A stretch of 34,061 nt of DNA from Xenorhabdus sp. IM139775 (GCF_028598745.1 NZ_JAQRFK010000034.1:1-34061), one strand, 5' to 3'; counted from the stretch's first letter, positions 8,893 through 18,236 are shown. Translations and numbers: made by a program. The notes: generated from the sequence alone by a model not told the origin.

Positions 8893-9674
8893 AACGGCCA
8901 TTAATCCACATTTTTGGCGGTACGAGCGATGCCCGCCAGATTTGCGTGATGATGGATATTGCCGGCATCGATTATGGACTGTCAGTGGCGACGCCGACGG
9001 GGGCGCAGCAGGCAGCGGGCATTCGCGGTGAAATCGTGATGGGTCGGATGGACGCCGGCGAGATGGCCGGATACCTGCAACAGCGGGGGACGAAAATGGT
9101 GATTGATGCGTCCCATCCTTATGCCGAACGGCTGAGTCAAAATATTGTCAGCACATGCCAACAATTGGGCATTCCCCTGATCCGTTATCTCCGTCCCAGC
9201 GAGATTGACGCCGTTGAACACCCGCTGATCCATAAAGTAACAACCGTTCAGCAGGCCTGTGAAATCGCCGCTGATTTGGCAACGCGTATTTTGCTGACAA
9301 CCGGCAGTAAGCAATTGGCTGATTATCTGGCTCACCTGCAAGGCAAAACCGTGCTGGCCCGTGTCTTACCGACGGCGGAAGTGTTGGCGATGTGTGAATC
9401 CTGCGGCTTGTCCGTCGATCAGATTTTTGCCCTGAAAGGCCCATTCAGTGCCGATTTTAATCGGGCATTTTACCAATTTTGTCAGGCGGAGGTTGTCATT
9501 ACCAAAGAATCCGGTGAACAAGGCGGTTTCAAGGAGAAAGTGGAACCCTGTCTTTCCCTTGGGCTGCCCTGCATTGTGCTTTGTCGCCCAAAGCATCAAT
9601 TTGATGGTGAGGGGATCACGCAGGCCAATGGATTGGAAGCGATGGCGCGGTTATTGGCGAATGTTTGCCTGTAA
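8889..9674 (+). CDS. cbiJ: Cobalt-precorrin-6A reductase CbiJ
   Basis: CbiJ reduces cobalt-precorrin-6A to 6B with a nicotinamide cofactor. The N-terminal HIFGGTSDARQIC is the family glycine-rich motif. It is followed by VIDASHPYAERLSQNI, IPLIRYLRPSE, LLTTGSKQLADY, and near the end VVITKESGEQGGFKEKVEPCLSLG. The length of 261 aa is normal. ATGA overlaps the cbiH stop. The TAA at 9672-9674 runs directly into an octamer repeat that separates it from cbiK. Confidence 0.95.
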   Translation: MKRPLIHIFGGTSDARQICVMMDIAGIDYGLSVATPTGAQQAAGIRGEIVMGRMDAGEMAGYLQQRGTKMVIDASHPYAERLSQNIVSTCQQLGIPLIRYLRPSEIDAVEHPLIHKVTTVQQACEIAADLATRILLTTGSKQLADYLAHLQGKTVLARVLPTAEVLAMCESCGLSVDQIFALKGPFSADFNRAFYQFCQAEVVITKESGEQGGFKEKVEPCLSLGLPCIVLCRPKHQFDGEGITQANGLEAMARLLANVCL

Positions 9675-9713
9675 ACAGACCAACAGACCAACAGACCAAC
9701 AGACCAACAGACC
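9674..9713 (+). repeat. Five tandem 8-bp repeats between cbiJ and cbiK
   Basis: The unit aacagacc is repeated five times without error, beginning on the last base of the cbiJ stop codon. It makes this one of the wider junctions of the operon (55 bp). The cbiK ribosome site (aataagga) follows immediately, so copy number would set the distance between the two genes. No base pairing within the repeat is evident. Confidence 0.95.
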
Positions 9714-9729
9714 AATAAGGAAAAGCAAA

Positions 9730-10521
9730 ATGAAAAAGGCATTATTGGTGATCAGTTTCGGAACTCGTTATCCCGAAACGCTAAAAAACAATATTGAAGC
9801 CTGTGAGCAGCAATTGGCCGCCGTGTTTGCGGACAGGGAACTGTTCCGGGCCTTTACTTCTGGCATGATCATTCACAAATTACGGCAGCGCGATGGCATT
9901 CACATTGATACTCCCCATGACGCCCTGAGCCGACTCTATCACGCGGGTTATCACGATGTGGCGGTTCAATGCCTGCATATCATCAATGGCGATGAATATG
10001 AAAAGGTACTGCGTGAAGTTGAGCGATTTCGCCCTCTTTTTAAACGGCTGGTACTGGGTGCCCCGTTACTCAGCCACTTTGATGACTACCTGCAATTAAT
10101 GCAGGCGTTGCGCCACCAGCTTCCCCGGCTGGCAGAGAATGAAAGTGTCGTCTTTATGGGGCACGGTACAACCCATCCGGCCTTTTCTGCTTACGCCTGT
10201 CTGGATCACCTGATGAACCACGCCCATTTTCCGGCACGGGTCGGCGCGGTCGAAAGCTACCCTGAACTTGCCCTGATCATCAAGGGATTAAAAGCGCAAA
10301 AGATCCGCAAAGTGTATCTGATGCCATTAATGCTGGTGGCCGGGGATCATGCCATCCATGATATGGCTTCAAACGAAGCAGGCTCTTGGAAATCACAGTT
10401 GGGGCAAGCGGGGATCGTCGCCGTCCCGTGGTTGCAAGGGTTGGGGGAAAACCCGATGATCCGGCAGATGTTTGTCGATCACCTTAGTCATGCGCTGCAT
10501 GATCAGGAGGCCGCCTCATGA
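9730..10521 (+). CDS. cbiK: Anaerobic sirohydrochlorin cobaltochelatase CbiK
   Basis: CbiK inserts cobalt into sirohydrochlorin (or factor II), which commits the tetrapyrrole to the anaerobic route. Counting from ATG 9730, His145 (FMGHGT), Glu175 (GAVESYP) and His207 (LVAGDHAIHD) coincide in number with the metal and active-site residues described for Salmonella CbiK. The 263 aa also match it. The open frame extends upstream into cbiJ, but MKKALLVISFGTRYPET is the true family start and AAGGA precedes it. No signal peptide is seen, so the enzyme should be cytoplasmic. Confidence 0.96.
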   Translation: MKKALLVISFGTRYPETLKNNIEACEQQLAAVFADRELFRAFTSGMIIHKLRQRDGIHIDTPHDALSRLYHAGYHDVAVQCLHIINGDEYEKVLREVERFRPLFKRLVLGAPLLSHFDDYLQLMQALRHQLPRLAENESVVFMGHGTTHPAFSAYACLDHLMNHAHFPARVGAVESYPELALIIKGLKAQKIRKVYLMPLMLVAGDHAIHDMASNEAGSWKSQLGQAGIVAVPWLQGLGENPMIRQMFVDHLSHALHDQEAAS

Positions 10522-11291
10522 ACAGAAAAGTAACCGCAGGAAAACTGTATGTGATGGGCGTTGGCCCCGGAGCGAGTGACCTGATGACGGTGCGGGCAGC
10601 GCGTAGACTTTCTGAACTTGATGTGATCTATACCCCAACGGGCAAGAAAGCCACCCAAAGCCTCGCCCACGCCATCATCGAAGAATACCTTTCGCCGGAA
10701 ACCGAAGTTTGTACTTACCATTTTTTAATGAAAGCCGATATCGCCGCCAAAGAAGCGGTATGGGATGAAGTGGCGCAGGCTTTGCGGGAAGAAGTGGCGC
10801 ATGGCCGGAAAGTCGGGTTTATCACATTGGGCGATCCGATGCTGTTCAGCACTTGGGTCTTTCTTTTGCAACGACTGGTAGCGGAAGAGAACGCTTTGCC
10901 TGCGTGGTTGGAAATCGTGCCGGGGATCAGCGCATTCTCGGCCATTGCCGCCGCCAGTGCGATGCCGCTGGCAATGGAAAACCAAACCCTGGCGGTTATT
11001 TCCTGTACGGCTTCCGAAGCGGTCTTAGAGCAGGCGTTGCTCAATCATGACTGCATTGTCCTGATGAAAGTCTATTCGCGTTTTCCCCGGATACGTGACC
11101 TGCTGCATCGTCATCATCTATTGGAACATGCCCTGATGATGGCCGATGCCACGTTGCCGACCGAACAATATTGGCGCGATCTTGCCACGCTGTCTGGCAG
11201 CGAAAAAGCGTGGAAGCAGGAATTATCGTATTTTTCAACGATCTTAGTTAACAAACATTGGGTTAATAAAAACTGGCAATTATCGAGGTGA
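10518..11291 (+). CDS. cbiL: Cobalt-factor II C20-methyltransferase CbiL
   Basis: CbiL methylates C20 of cobalt-factor II. It carries LYVMGVGPGASDLMTVRAAR, VIYTPTGKK, VGFITLGDPMLFSTW, VPGISAFSAIAAASAMPLA and CIVLMKVYSRF, as expected of the CbiL/CobI family. The ATG overlaps the cbiK stop (ATGA) and follows AGGAGG. The protein is 257 aa, about 20 longer than in Salmonella. The extra C-terminal part includes the duplicated pentapeptide VNKHW-VNKNW encoded by a 15-bp tandem repeat. Confidence 0.95.
   Translation: MNRKVTAGKLYVMGVGPGASDLMTVRAARRLSELDVIYTPTGKKATQSLAHAIIEEYLSPETEVCTYHFLMKADIAAKEAVWDEVAQALREEVAHGRKVGFITLGDPMLFSTWVFLLQRLVAEENALPAWLEIVPGISAFSAIAAASAMPLAMENQTLAVISCTASEAVLEQALLNHDCIVLMKVYSRFPRIRDLLHRHHLLEHALMMADATLPTEQYWRDLATLSGSEKAWKQELSYFSTILVNKHWVNKNWQLSR
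11247..11276 (+). repeat. Two imperfect 15-bp tandem repeats at the cbiL 3' end
   Basis: gttaacaaacattgg is followed at once by gttaataaaaactgg, encoding VNKHW and VNKNW in the last 15 residues of CbiL. This is the same period as the repeats in cbiA, cbiG and cbiO. Confidence 0.8.
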
Positions 11292-11294
11292 GTT

Positions 11295-12038
11295 ATGCAA
11301 CAGAAACTGACGACATTTTCGTTATCTGGTGCGATTATCGCACTGCTTTTGGGGCTGCTTTTGCTGATGGCACCGCAGGAAGTTTTCGCCATGCATGTCA
11401 TGGAGGGTTTTTTGCCTCCCCTGTGGGCGGTGGCATGGTGGCTGGCTTTTTTGCCTTGTCTGGCGGCAGGGCTGGTCAGGTTACGCCACATTGTGCAGGA
11501 AGAGAGTCATCAGAAAGTCCTGCTGGCACTGTGTGGCGCATTTATTTTTGTTCTCTCAGCCTTGAAAATCCCCTCGGTGACCGGAAGCTGTTCACACCCG
11601 ACCGGCGTGGCATTGGCGGTGATTTTGTTTGGCCCTTCCATTGTGGCGGTACTCGGTGCGATTGTCCTGCTGTTTCAGGCGCTGTTGTTGGCGCACGGCG
11701 GGATCACGACGCTGGGTGCCAATGGCATGTCGATGGCGGTGATTGGCCCACTGGCCGGCTATTTGGCATGGCGTCTCGCCGGCAAAATGGCAATCCGTAA
11801 AGATGTCAGCGTCTTTCTCTGTGCCTTTGTCGCCGATATTGTCACTTATGCGGTCACTTCCATTCAGTTGGGGGTCGCTTTCCCTGATCCACAATTGGGC
11901 ATGGGCGCGGCGATCCTCAAATTCATGGGTATTTTCTGCCTGACCCAACTGCCTATCGCCGTGGCGGAAGGATTACTGACCGTACTGATCTACGAACAAC
12001 TGGTGAAAAGACAATTAATTCAGGCACGCAGTGTTTAA
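11295..12038 (+). CDS. cbiM: Cobalt ECF transporter substrate-binding membrane protein CbiM
   Basis: CbiM is the cobalt-binding S component of the CbiMNQO energy-coupling-factor importer. A cleavable leader (LLLGLLLLMAPQEVFA) exposes a mature start MHVMEGFLPPLW from residue 33, whose N-terminal amino group and His residues bind the metal in this family. Five to six further membrane helices follow, with VTGSCSHPTG and ALLLAHGGITTLGANGMSMAVIGP conserved. It has 247 aa. The start is 3 bp after the cbiL stop with GAGGTGAG upstream. Confidence 0.95.
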   Translation: MQQKLTTFSLSGAIIALLLGLLLLMAPQEVFAMHVMEGFLPPLWAVAWWLAFLPCLAAGLVRLRHIVQEESHQKVLLALCGAFIFVLSALKIPSVTGSCSHPTGVALAVILFGPSIVAVLGAIVLLFQALLLAHGGITTLGANGMSMAVIGPLAGYLAWRLAGKMAIRKDVSVFLCAFVADIVTYAVTSIQLGVAFPDPQLGMGAAILKFMGIFCLTQLPIAVAEGLLTVLIYEQLVKRQLIQARSV

Positions 12039-12068
12039 GGCCGTTTTTAATCAGTGAGGAAGAGGAAG

Positions 12069-12350
12069 ATGAAAAAGACCCTGATATTACTGTCCCTCGT
12101 TGCAGCGTTGTGCATTATCCCGTTCTTTATTGACCACGGCGGCGAATTCGCCGGGGCAGATGGTCAGGCAGAAGCTCAAATCATGGAGATTGCCCCGCAT
12201 TATACGCCGTGGTTTGAATCCTTGTATAAACCTGCCAGTGGTGAAATCGAAAGCCTGTTGTTTACTTTACAGGGAAGTCTGGGGACGGCCGTGATTTTTT
12301 ATATTCTTGGGTTTTATCACCGTCATCGGAAAGAGCATGATCGGACATGA
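12069..12350 (+). CDS. cbiN: Cobalt ECF transporter accessory protein CbiN
   Basis: CbiN is a small two-helix membrane protein that assists metal loading of CbiM. There is an N-terminal helix (residues 2-20), a periplasmic loop with GGEFAGADGQAEAQI and YTPWFESLYKPASGEIESLLF, and a C-terminal helix ending with basic residues. At 93 aa it is the length of Salmonella CbiN. The ATG at 12069 follows AGGAAG; an in-frame GTG five codons upstream is less likely. It overlaps cbiQ as ATGA. Confidence 0.95.
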   Translation: MKKTLILLSLVAALCIIPFFIDHGGEFAGADGQAEAQIMEIAPHYTPWFESLYKPASGEIESLLFTLQGSLGTAVIFYILGFYHRHRKEHDRT

Positions 12351-13021
12351 CCGGAATCGATAAACTCAGTTATCAGAGCCGCTGGCGAGACAAAGATCCC
12401 AGGGCGAAATTCGCCCTGTATCTGCTGTTTATGACCTTGGCGATGGGGCTTTCTCCGCGATGGCAAGTGGTATTATTGATTGCGCTTGCCATTTTTACCT
12501 GTTACCTGCTGCGGATCAGTGTGCTGCGTTACCTGAAATGGTTGTTGATCCCGGTGGGATTCCTGCTGTTTGGCCTGATTGCCATTGTGTTGTCCGCAAG
12601 CCCGCAACCGGAGAGCCTGCTGTGGGGATGGCAAGTCGGTCAATATAGGGTTGGCATTGATCCACAGGGCGTTCAGATAGCCAACCAAACGCTTTGGCGC
12701 AGCCTTGCCGCATTATCGGCAACATTCTGGTTCATGATGAACACGCCTTTTGAGCAGATGATCACGTTACTGAAATTTTGCCGTGTTCCTCAGTTGTTGA
12801 TTGAGCAGATCCTGCTGACGTGGCGCTTTATTTTTATCTTCGTGGAGGAAGCCGTGGCGATCCACCATGCGCAATCACTGCGGTTTGGTTATCGATCTTG
12901 GCGAACGGGTTACCGATCACTGGCCATGTTGATCAGTATGCTGTTTGCACGGGTGATAAGCCGTTATCAGCAAATGAGCGTGGCATTGGAACTCAAGTTA
13001 TATCAAGGCGATTTTCATTGA
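12347..13021 (+). CDS. cbiQ: Cobalt ECF transporter transmembrane protein CbiQ
   Basis: CbiQ is the T component that couples the CbiO ATPase to CbiM. Hydrophobic helices occur around residues 20-60, 63-85 and 115-125. The cytoplasmic part has the coupling-helix pattern AQSLRFGYRSW with a second short basic helix near the end (YQQMSVALELKLYQGDF). The 224 residues are normal for the family. ATGA overlap with cbiN indicates coupling. A 48-bp gap separates it from cbiO. Confidence 0.93.
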   Translation: MTGIDKLSYQSRWRDKDPRAKFALYLLFMTLAMGLSPRWQVVLLIALAIFTCYLLRISVLRYLKWLLIPVGFLLFGLIAIVLSASPQPESLLWGWQVGQYRVGIDPQGVQIANQTLWRSLAALSATFWFMMNTPFEQMITLLKFCRVPQLLIEQILLTWRFIFIFVEEAVAIHHAQSLRFGYRSWRTGYRSLAMLISMLFARVISRYQQMSVALELKLYQGDFH

Positions 13022-13069
13022 TGAATGAGTAAGATGCGTTGAAGGCCGGAAAACCGGGAGAGGACAAAT

Positions 13070-13957
13070 ATGTTAGCAACTCGCGCACTGCATTTCAGTT
13101 ATCAGGATGAACCTGTCTTGAAAGATTTGACACTGGATTTTGGCCGTCATCAAGTCACCGGCATTATCGGGGCGAATGGTTGTGGTAAGTCAACCTTATT
13201 GATGACGCTTTCCGGTATCTTGCGCCCGCAAAAAGGCGCGGTCTGGTGGAATAACACTCCGCTGGATTACAGTAAAAAAGGACTGATGGCCCTGCGCCAG
13301 CAGGTTGTCACGGTGTTTCAAGATCCTGACCAGCAAATTTTTTATACCGATATTGACAGCGATCTGGCTTTTAGTTTGCGTAACTTGGGCGTTGATGAAA
13401 CGGAGATACAGCGCCGGATCGACGATGCGCTGACACGGGTGGATGCTCAGGCTTTCCGCCATAAACCGATCCAATATTTGAGTTTTGGGCAGAAAAAACG
13501 CGTGGCGATTGCAGGGGCACTGGTCATGGAGTTTGATTACCTGTTGCTGGATGAGCCGACCGCCGGGCTTGATCCCGCAGGCCGCCAGCAAATGCTGGCG
13601 ATGATCAGCATGATAGCGGCTGAGGGAAAACGGATCATTATTTCCAGCCACGATATCGATTTGATCTATCAGATCTGCGATGGTTTGTATGTGCTGGCAA
13701 ATGGCGAAATGATCAGTTCCGGCTCCCCTAAGACGGTATTACTGCAAAAAAATAGGCTTGAACAGGCGGGATTGGCACAGCCGTGGCTGGTGAAAGTCCA
13801 CAGTGAAGCCGGTTTGCCGCTGTGTCAGACAGAGGCGGAATTCTTTTCTGTTCTTCGCACAACTGATCGGCCTAAACCTGATTTTCTTAAAACCGATCTT
13901 CTTAAAACCGATCTTCTTAACACCCGTCCCCAGAAAATAAAGGAAAACACGCAATGA
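13070..13957 (+). CDS. cbiO: Cobalt ECF transporter ATPase CbiO
   Basis: CbiO powers cobalt import. Walker A is GANGCGKST (residues 34-42), the Q-loop lies at [13 protein letters not shown], the signature at [16 protein letters not shown], Walker B at [13 protein letters not shown] and the H-loop at IIISSHDID. The domain ends near residue 250. Beyond it the protein carries a poorly conserved tail with repeated [14 protein letters not shown] units, giving 295 aa against about 271 in Salmonella. GAGAGGA precedes the ATG. Its stop overlaps the cbiP ATG. Confidence 0.95.
   Translation: MLATRALHFSYQDEPVLKDLTLDFGRHQVTGIIGANGCGKSTLLMTLSGILRPQKGAVWWNNTPLDYSKKGLMALRQQVVTVFQDPDQQIFYTDIDSDLAFSLRNLGVDETEIQRRIDDALTRVDAQAFRHKPIQYLSFGQKKRVAIAGALVMEFDYLLLDEPTAGLDPAGRQQMLAMISMIAAEGKRIIISSHDIDLIYQICDGLYVLANGEMISSGSPKTVLLQKNRLEQAGLAQPWLVKVHSEAGLPLCQTEAEFFSVLRTTDRPKPDFLKTDLLKTDLLNTRPQKIKENTQ
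13865..13924 (+). repeat. 15-bp tandem repeats at the cbiO 3' end
   Basis: Three near-identical 15-mers (gattttcttaaaacc, gatcttcttaaaacc, gatcttcttaacacc) occupy 13880-13924. A decayed fourth unit lies at 13865-13879. They encode [15 protein letters not shown] at the very end of the protein and therefore look tolerated rather than functional. Confidence 0.92.
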
Positions 13958-15489
13958 CATTATCGCTGATGGTTCAGGGAACTGCGTCGGATGTCGGCAA
14001 AAGTGTGCTGGTGGCTGGATTTTGCCGGATATTTACTCAGGACGGTTATCGTTGCACTCCCTTTAAATCCCAGAACATGGCGCTTAATTCCGGGATTACC
14101 GCCGACGGCAAAGAGATGGGGCGGGCGCAGATATTTCAGGCGGAAGCGGCGGGGCTTGCCCCGGATGTGCGCATGAATCCGATCTTGTTGAAACCCACCA
14201 GCGATCGCAAAGCCCAAGTGGTTGTGATGGGAAAAGCGATGTGCAGCATGAATGCGGTGGAATATCACGAATATAAACCCCAATTGCGCCAGCAGATTTT
14301 GCTGGCCTATCACGGATTGGCGGCAGAAACGGACATCATGGTGCTAGAAGGTGCCGGCAGCCCGGCAGAGATCAATTTGCGTGAGCGCGATATCGTCAAT
14401 ATGGGCATGGCCGAATTGGTGGATACTCCGGTTATTCTGGTGGCAGATATTGATCGTGGCGGGGTATTTGCCGCCATTTACGGCACATTGGCCTTGCTGA
14501 AACCGGAGGAAAAAGCCCGTATCAAGGGCGTGATCATCAATAAGTTTCGCGGTGATGTGTCTTTATTGCAATCCGGCATCGAGCAGATCGAAGCCTTGAC
14601 ACAGGTGCCGATATTGGGGGTGTTGCCGTGGCTGGATCTTGATCTGGAAGATGAAGACAGTGTGGCATTGCAGGTGGGGAAATACGATCAGCCAGAGCCA
14701 AAAACGGAAGCGTGTCTGGATATTGCGGTTATCCAGTATCCCCATATTGCCAATTTCACGGATTTTAATGCACTGGCGGCTCAACCGGATGTGTATTTGC
14801 GTTATGTCTCCTCGGCTTCTGAGCTGCAAGGTGCTGATCTTATTCTTCTGCCCGGCAGCAAGAATACATTGGGCGATTTGGCATGGCTGAAAACTCAAGG
14901 CATTGATCAGGCCATTATCGCCGCCCGGCAGAAAAAGGTGCCGATTATCGGGATCTGTGGGGGTTATCAAATGTTAGGCAAGCAGATCGTGGATGGCGTG
15001 GAATCCGGCTTAACCCAAATGGCAGGTTTAGGATTATTGGATACTGAAACTGAATTTGCCAGCGAAAAACAAACCGCACAGATCAGGGGGGTAGTAGCGC
15101 CGGCATTATCAGGTATGCTGAAATCATGCGGCGGGCAACCGATTGAGGGGTATGAGATCCATATGGGCACCACCCGGCTTGGTCAGCAGGTCACACCTTT
15201 TGCCAGAATACATTTGCGCAATGGCGAGGAAAAAATTGAGTTTGATGGAGCGGTTACGCAGGATGGTTTGGTGATGGGCAGTTACCTGCATGGCTTGTTT
15301 GATCAAAACACCTTTACCCGCCCGCTATTAAATCAGTTGCGTATCCGAAAAGGCAGGGTGCCACTGGAAAATGTCGCTTTTGATTACCGCCGGCACAAAG
15401 AAAAACAGTTCAATCGGCTGGCTGCCAGTATGCGTGAGCATCTGGATATCGCGCGGATCTATCAATTAATGCGTGAGCACAAATCATGA
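13954..15489 (+). CDS. cbiP: Adenosylcobyric acid synthase CbiP (CobQ family)
   Basis: CbiP performs four glutamine-dependent amidations (b, d, e and g positions) on adenosylcobyrinic acid a,c-diamide. The N-terminal P-loop-like motif is [16 protein letters not shown]. It is followed by [12 protein letters not shown] and [24 protein letters not shown]. The C-terminal amidotransferase has [10 protein letters not shown] with Cys335. YLHGLFD carries a catalytic-site histidine. The 511 aa match the family length of about 506. The start overlaps the cbiO stop and the end overlaps cobU, both as ATGA. Confidence 0.96.
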   Translation: MTLSLMVQGTASDVGKSVLVAGFCRIFTQDGYRCTPFKSQNMALNSGITADGKEMGRAQIFQAEAAGLAPDVRMNPILLKPTSDRKAQVVVMGKAMCSMNAVEYHEYKPQLRQQILLAYHGLAAETDIMVLEGAGSPAEINLRERDIVNMGMAELVDTPVILVADIDRGGVFAAIYGTLALLKPEEKARIKGVIINKFRGDVSLLQSGIEQIEALTQVPILGVLPWLDLDLEDEDSVALQVGKYDQPEPKTEACLDIAVIQYPHIANFTDFNALAAQPDVYLRYVSSASELQGADLILLPGSKNTLGDLAWLKTQGIDQAIIAARQKKVPIIGICGGYQMLGKQIVDGVESGLTQMAGLGLLDTETEFASEKQTAQIRGVVAPALSGMLKSCGGQPIEGYEIHMGTTRLGQQVTPFARIHLRNGEEKIEFDGAVTQDGLVMGSYLHGLFDQNTFTRPLLNQLRIRKGRVPLENVAFDYRRHKEKQFNRLAASMREHLDIARIYQLMREHKS

Positions 15490-16031
15490 TTGTGGTGACA
15501 GGTGGTGCCCGCAGTGGCAAGAGTACCCACGCTGAACGCTTGCTCGCCGGACAGTGCAGGCAGGTGTTGTATATCGCGACGGCACAGGCCACGGATGAAG
15601 AGATGGCGGCGCGTATTGCGCGACATCAGCAGCAGCGACCGGCACATTGGCGGACTTGGGAAGGTCATCAAAATCTAGGCGCGGTGATCCGCCGGCACCG
15701 CCAATCTCAGGAGGGCGTTATACTGGAGTGTGTTACCACGCTGATTGCTAACTTATTGTTTGACTTATCGGGTGGCGTATCACCTGATGAACTTGATTTT
15801 GCCTCATTGGAGGGGGTTATCCATCACCAGCTTGATGACTTGATTGAGGCCAGCCTGATGTGTCCGATGCCTGTGTATTTGGTGACCAATGAGTTGGGCA
15901 TGGGCATCACACCTGAAAACCGACTGGCACGCCATTTTGTCGATATCGCCGGACGTGCTAACCAAAAGCTGGCACAAGCTGCCAAAGAAGTCTGGCTGGT
16001 GGTTTCAGGCATTGGAGTGAAGATTAAATGA
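15486..16031 (+). CDS. cobU: Adenosylcobinamide kinase / adenosylcobinamide-phosphate guanylyltransferase CobU
   Basis: CobU phosphorylates adenosylcobinamide and then attaches GMP to give AdoCbi-GDP. It starts [20 protein letters not shown], with the P-loop at residues 6-14. His47 in [11 protein letters not shown] aligns with the guanylylated histidine (His46) of the Salmonella enzyme. [21 protein letters not shown] is the conserved C-terminal block. It has 181 aa. ATGA overlaps on both sides with cbiP and cobS indicate tight coupling. Confidence 0.96.
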   Translation: MIVVTGGARSGKSTHAERLLAGQCRQVLYIATAQATDEEMAARIARHQQQRPAHWRTWEGHQNLGAVIRRHRQSQEGVILECVTTLIANLLFDLSGGVSPDELDFASLEGVIHHQLDDLIEASLMCPMPVYLVTNELGMGITPENRLARHFVDIAGRANQKLAQAAKEVWLVVSGIGVKIK

Positions 16032-16786
16032 AACTGCATCTTTTTTGGGCCACATTACAATTTATGACACGGCTTCCGATCCCCGGGAAATGGGCGAAAG
16101 GCGTCGATTTTAGTCAATATTGGCGTGGCGTTCCCTATTTTCCGTTGATTGGGCTGATTGTTGGTGGCCTGGCCGGTTTACTTTCCCTTGCGATTAGTCA
16201 GTCGGGTGGGGGAATGTATATTGGCGCGATAGGTTATGTGCTGGCGTTGGCTGTGTTGACGGGCGGGTTACATTTAGATGGCTTGGCGGATACGTGTGAC
16301 GGGCTTTTTTCCGCCCGCCAGCGGGAAAAAATGCTGGAGATTATGCGTGATAGCCGGCTTGGGACTTATGGTGGTGTCGGGTTAATTTTCTGTCTCTCCC
16401 TCAAAACATTCGCGGTTGCCGAATTGTCTTATCATCCCCCGCTCTATTTGCTTGCCTTGCTGACGAGTGCATCGATTGTCGGACGCACGGCCGCGGTGCT
16501 GTTAATGTATGCGCAACGTGATGCCCGTAAAGGCGGGGGGATGGGAAGCAGTTATATTGGCCGCATAACTCCCTCTGCAACGGTGCTGACGTTGTTGAGC
16601 GGTATTGTGTTGGTGATGATATTAGGAAACTGGCAGACGTTATTGGCAATGATGGTGTCGTTGCTTGTCGTTTACGCGCTTGCTCTCTATTTCAATTATC
16701 GTCTTGGTGGTCAGACGGGCGATACGCTGGGGGCTGCCATTGAAGTGGGGGAAATGACATTTTTATTGGCAATGATTTGGCAATAA
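16028..16786 (+). CDS. cobS: Adenosylcobinamide-GDP ribazoletransferase (cobalamin synthase) CobS
   Basis: CobS is the membrane enzyme that joins AdoCbi-GDP to alpha-ribazole (phosphate). The early motif FMTRLPIP and the acidic metal-binding stretch [16 protein letters not shown] with RDSRLGTYG identify it. Several membrane helices are visible. At 252 aa it has normal length. The gap of 35 bp to cobT is one of the few non-overlapping junctions of the operon. Confidence 0.96.
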   Translation: MKLHLFWATLQFMTRLPIPGKWAKGVDFSQYWRGVPYFPLIGLIVGGLAGLLSLAISQSGGGMYIGAIGYVLALAVLTGGLHLDGLADTCDGLFSARQREKMLEIMRDSRLGTYGGVGLIFCLSLKTFAVAELSYHPPLYLLALLTSASIVGRTAAVLLMYAQRDARKGGGMGSSYIGRITPSATVLTLLSGIVLVMILGNWQTLLAMMVSLLVVYALALYFNYRLGGQTGDTLGAAIEVGEMTFLLAMIWQ

Positions 16787-16821
16787 ACCGCATCGGCAGC
16801 CGGTTGGCCGGATGAATAAAC

Positions 16822-17868
16822 ATGACACTACAATTATTGGTTGATGCGATCCAACCCCTGAATCGGGGAAAGATGGAAAAAGCGGCACAGCATATTGACA
16901 GTCTGGTCAAGCCAGTGGGGAGTTTAGGGCGTCTTGAGGCATTGGCAATACAATTATCGGGCATGACGGGCAGGTTAGATCTGAAAAACCGGCAGAAAGA
17001 GATCATTGTTATGTGCGCTGATCACGGTGTTTATGACGAAGACGTGGCGATTTCACCTAAGAATGTGACGGCCATACAGGCGCGCAATATGCTGAAAGGG
17101 TTAACCGGGGTTTGTGTGCTGGCGAAAAACAGTGGCACTCAGGTTTTGCCCGTGGACATTGGCATTGATTGTGATCCTATTGAACAGATGGTGTCCCTTA
17201 AACTGGCACGGGGTTGCGGCAACATTGCCAAAGGGGCGGCGATGGCGTATGAACATGCTGAAATGTTGTTGCTGGCAAGTGCGCAACTGGCGCAGCGGCG
17301 GATTGCAGCAGGCGTAACAGTGTTGGGTATCGGGGAGCTGGGGATCGCTAATACGACTGCGGCCGCCGCAGTGATCAGTGTCCTGACCGGCAGTGATCCC
17401 GGCGATGTGGTTGGGGTGGGCGCGAATTTTCCGCTTGAGCGGCTGGCGCATAAACAATCCATTGTCCGGCAGGCGATTGCCATCAATCAGCCGGATAACA
17501 AAAACGCCCTTGATGTGTTGGCAAAAGTGGGAGGATTTGAACTTGTCGGCATGGCCGGTGTGATTTTGGGGGCGGCGGCTTCTGGTGTGCCTGTTGTCCT
17601 TGATGGTTTCTTGTCTTATGCGTCAGCACTGGCAGCGTGTCAGATAGCACCCATTGCACGGGATTATTGCATTCCTTCCCATTACTCGGCAGAAAAAGGG
17701 GCGGTGCTGGCGTTGCAACATTTGCAATTACAACCCTATTTGCATCTGGATTTGCGTCTCGGTGAGGGCAGCGGTGCGGCTATTGCGATGTCCCTGATCG
17801 ATGCCGCCTGCATGATGTATTGCCATATGGGGAAATTGGCAAGCAGTGGTATCCGTTTTCCGGCATAA
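16822..17868 (+). CDS. cobT: Nicotinate-nucleotide-dimethylbenzimidazole phosphoribosyltransferase CobT
   Basis: CobT makes alpha-ribazole phosphate from 5,6-dimethylbenzimidazole and nicotinate mononucleotide. It shows KPVGSLGRLEALAIQLSGMTG, VMCADHGVYDEDVAISPK, GIGELGIANTTAAAAVISVLTG and HLDLRLGEGSGAAIA. Glu315 in the last motif corresponds to the catalytic glutamate (Glu317 in Salmonella). The 348 aa are slightly shorter than the usual 356. It is the last gene of the operon. The alpha-ribazole phosphatase gene cobC does not follow. Confidence 0.96.
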   Translation: MTLQLLVDAIQPLNRGKMEKAAQHIDSLVKPVGSLGRLEALAIQLSGMTGRLDLKNRQKEIIVMCADHGVYDEDVAISPKNVTAIQARNMLKGLTGVCVLAKNSGTQVLPVDIGIDCDPIEQMVSLKLARGCGNIAKGAAMAYEHAEMLLLASAQLAQRRIAAGVTVLGIGELGIANTTAAAAVISVLTGSDPGDVVGVGANFPLERLAHKQSIVRQAIAINQPDNKNALDVLAKVGGFELVGMAGVILGAAASGVPVVLDGFLSYASALAACQIAPIARDYCIPSHYSAEKGAVLALQHLQLQPYLHLDLRLGEGSGAAIAMSLIDAACMMYCHMGKLASSGIRFPA

Positions 17869-17871
17869 CAT

Positions 17872-17899
17872 AAAAAGAAGGCCGCCTATAGCGCGGCCT
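17872..17899 (-). terminator. Hairpin with an A-tract on its left side, just after cobT
   Basis: The arms AGGCCGC (17879-17885) and GCGGCCT (17893-17899) enclose a 7-nt loop. The flanking A-run (17872-17876) is on the left, so the U-tract needed for intrinsic termination appears only on the minus strand. On the plus strand only a weak AU-rich tail follows. It could stop transcripts arriving from the acyl-CoA ligase gene and protect the cobT mRNA end. The same layout recurs after queH. Confidence 0.6.
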
Positions 17900-18236
17900 A
17901 AAATATAAAATAAGCAAGGAATTAATCTTAATAAACCAGGAGTATATTGTTAATACACTTGTAGAACATAATACGTGCTGTACCCGCGTGTGGCAAGTCA
18001 GTCATTGTCGATATCCAGCAACCATTTTTCATTTGTTGCCTATTTATATTTAATATATCCGTCGTACTTCAAGGTGCCTTTATTATCTCCCCGCCGCGCG
18101 GGGAGATAATAAGCTGATTTCGTCTTACGAGTGGCAACTTGACGTTTATAAGGTATAGATCGTTGGTTATATATGAATATTTATCTCAATTTTTACCTGA
18201 GATTAATTGATCGTTATTAATTTTATGCTTGTTATA
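17900..18236. other. Non-coding gap between cobT and the convergent acyl-CoA ligase gene
   Basis: No credible gene is present. It contains an ERIC-related element (18054-18157) and a small inverted repeat ATCTCA/TGAGAT at 18183-18203. The remaining AT-rich sequence (17900-18053) shows no feature I can name. Confidence 0.7.
18054..18157 (-). repeat. ERIC-related dispersed element, copy 1
   Basis: This 104-bp element has imperfect terminal inverted repeats. The left end reads tatatccgtcgtacttcaag and the right end ends in ttataaggtata. The left end resembles the known ERIC terminus closely. The centre is a strong palindrome, ttattatctcccc paired with ggggagataataa around gccgcgc. The complement matches the element at 23206-23311 nearly end to end, so the two copies are inverted relative to each other. 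Confidence 0.85.

Noticed and set aside
11295-11800. Alternative 170-codon frame starting beside cbiM
   Set aside because: It is a +2 shadow of cbiM; the cbiM frame has clear membrane and metal-site conservation.
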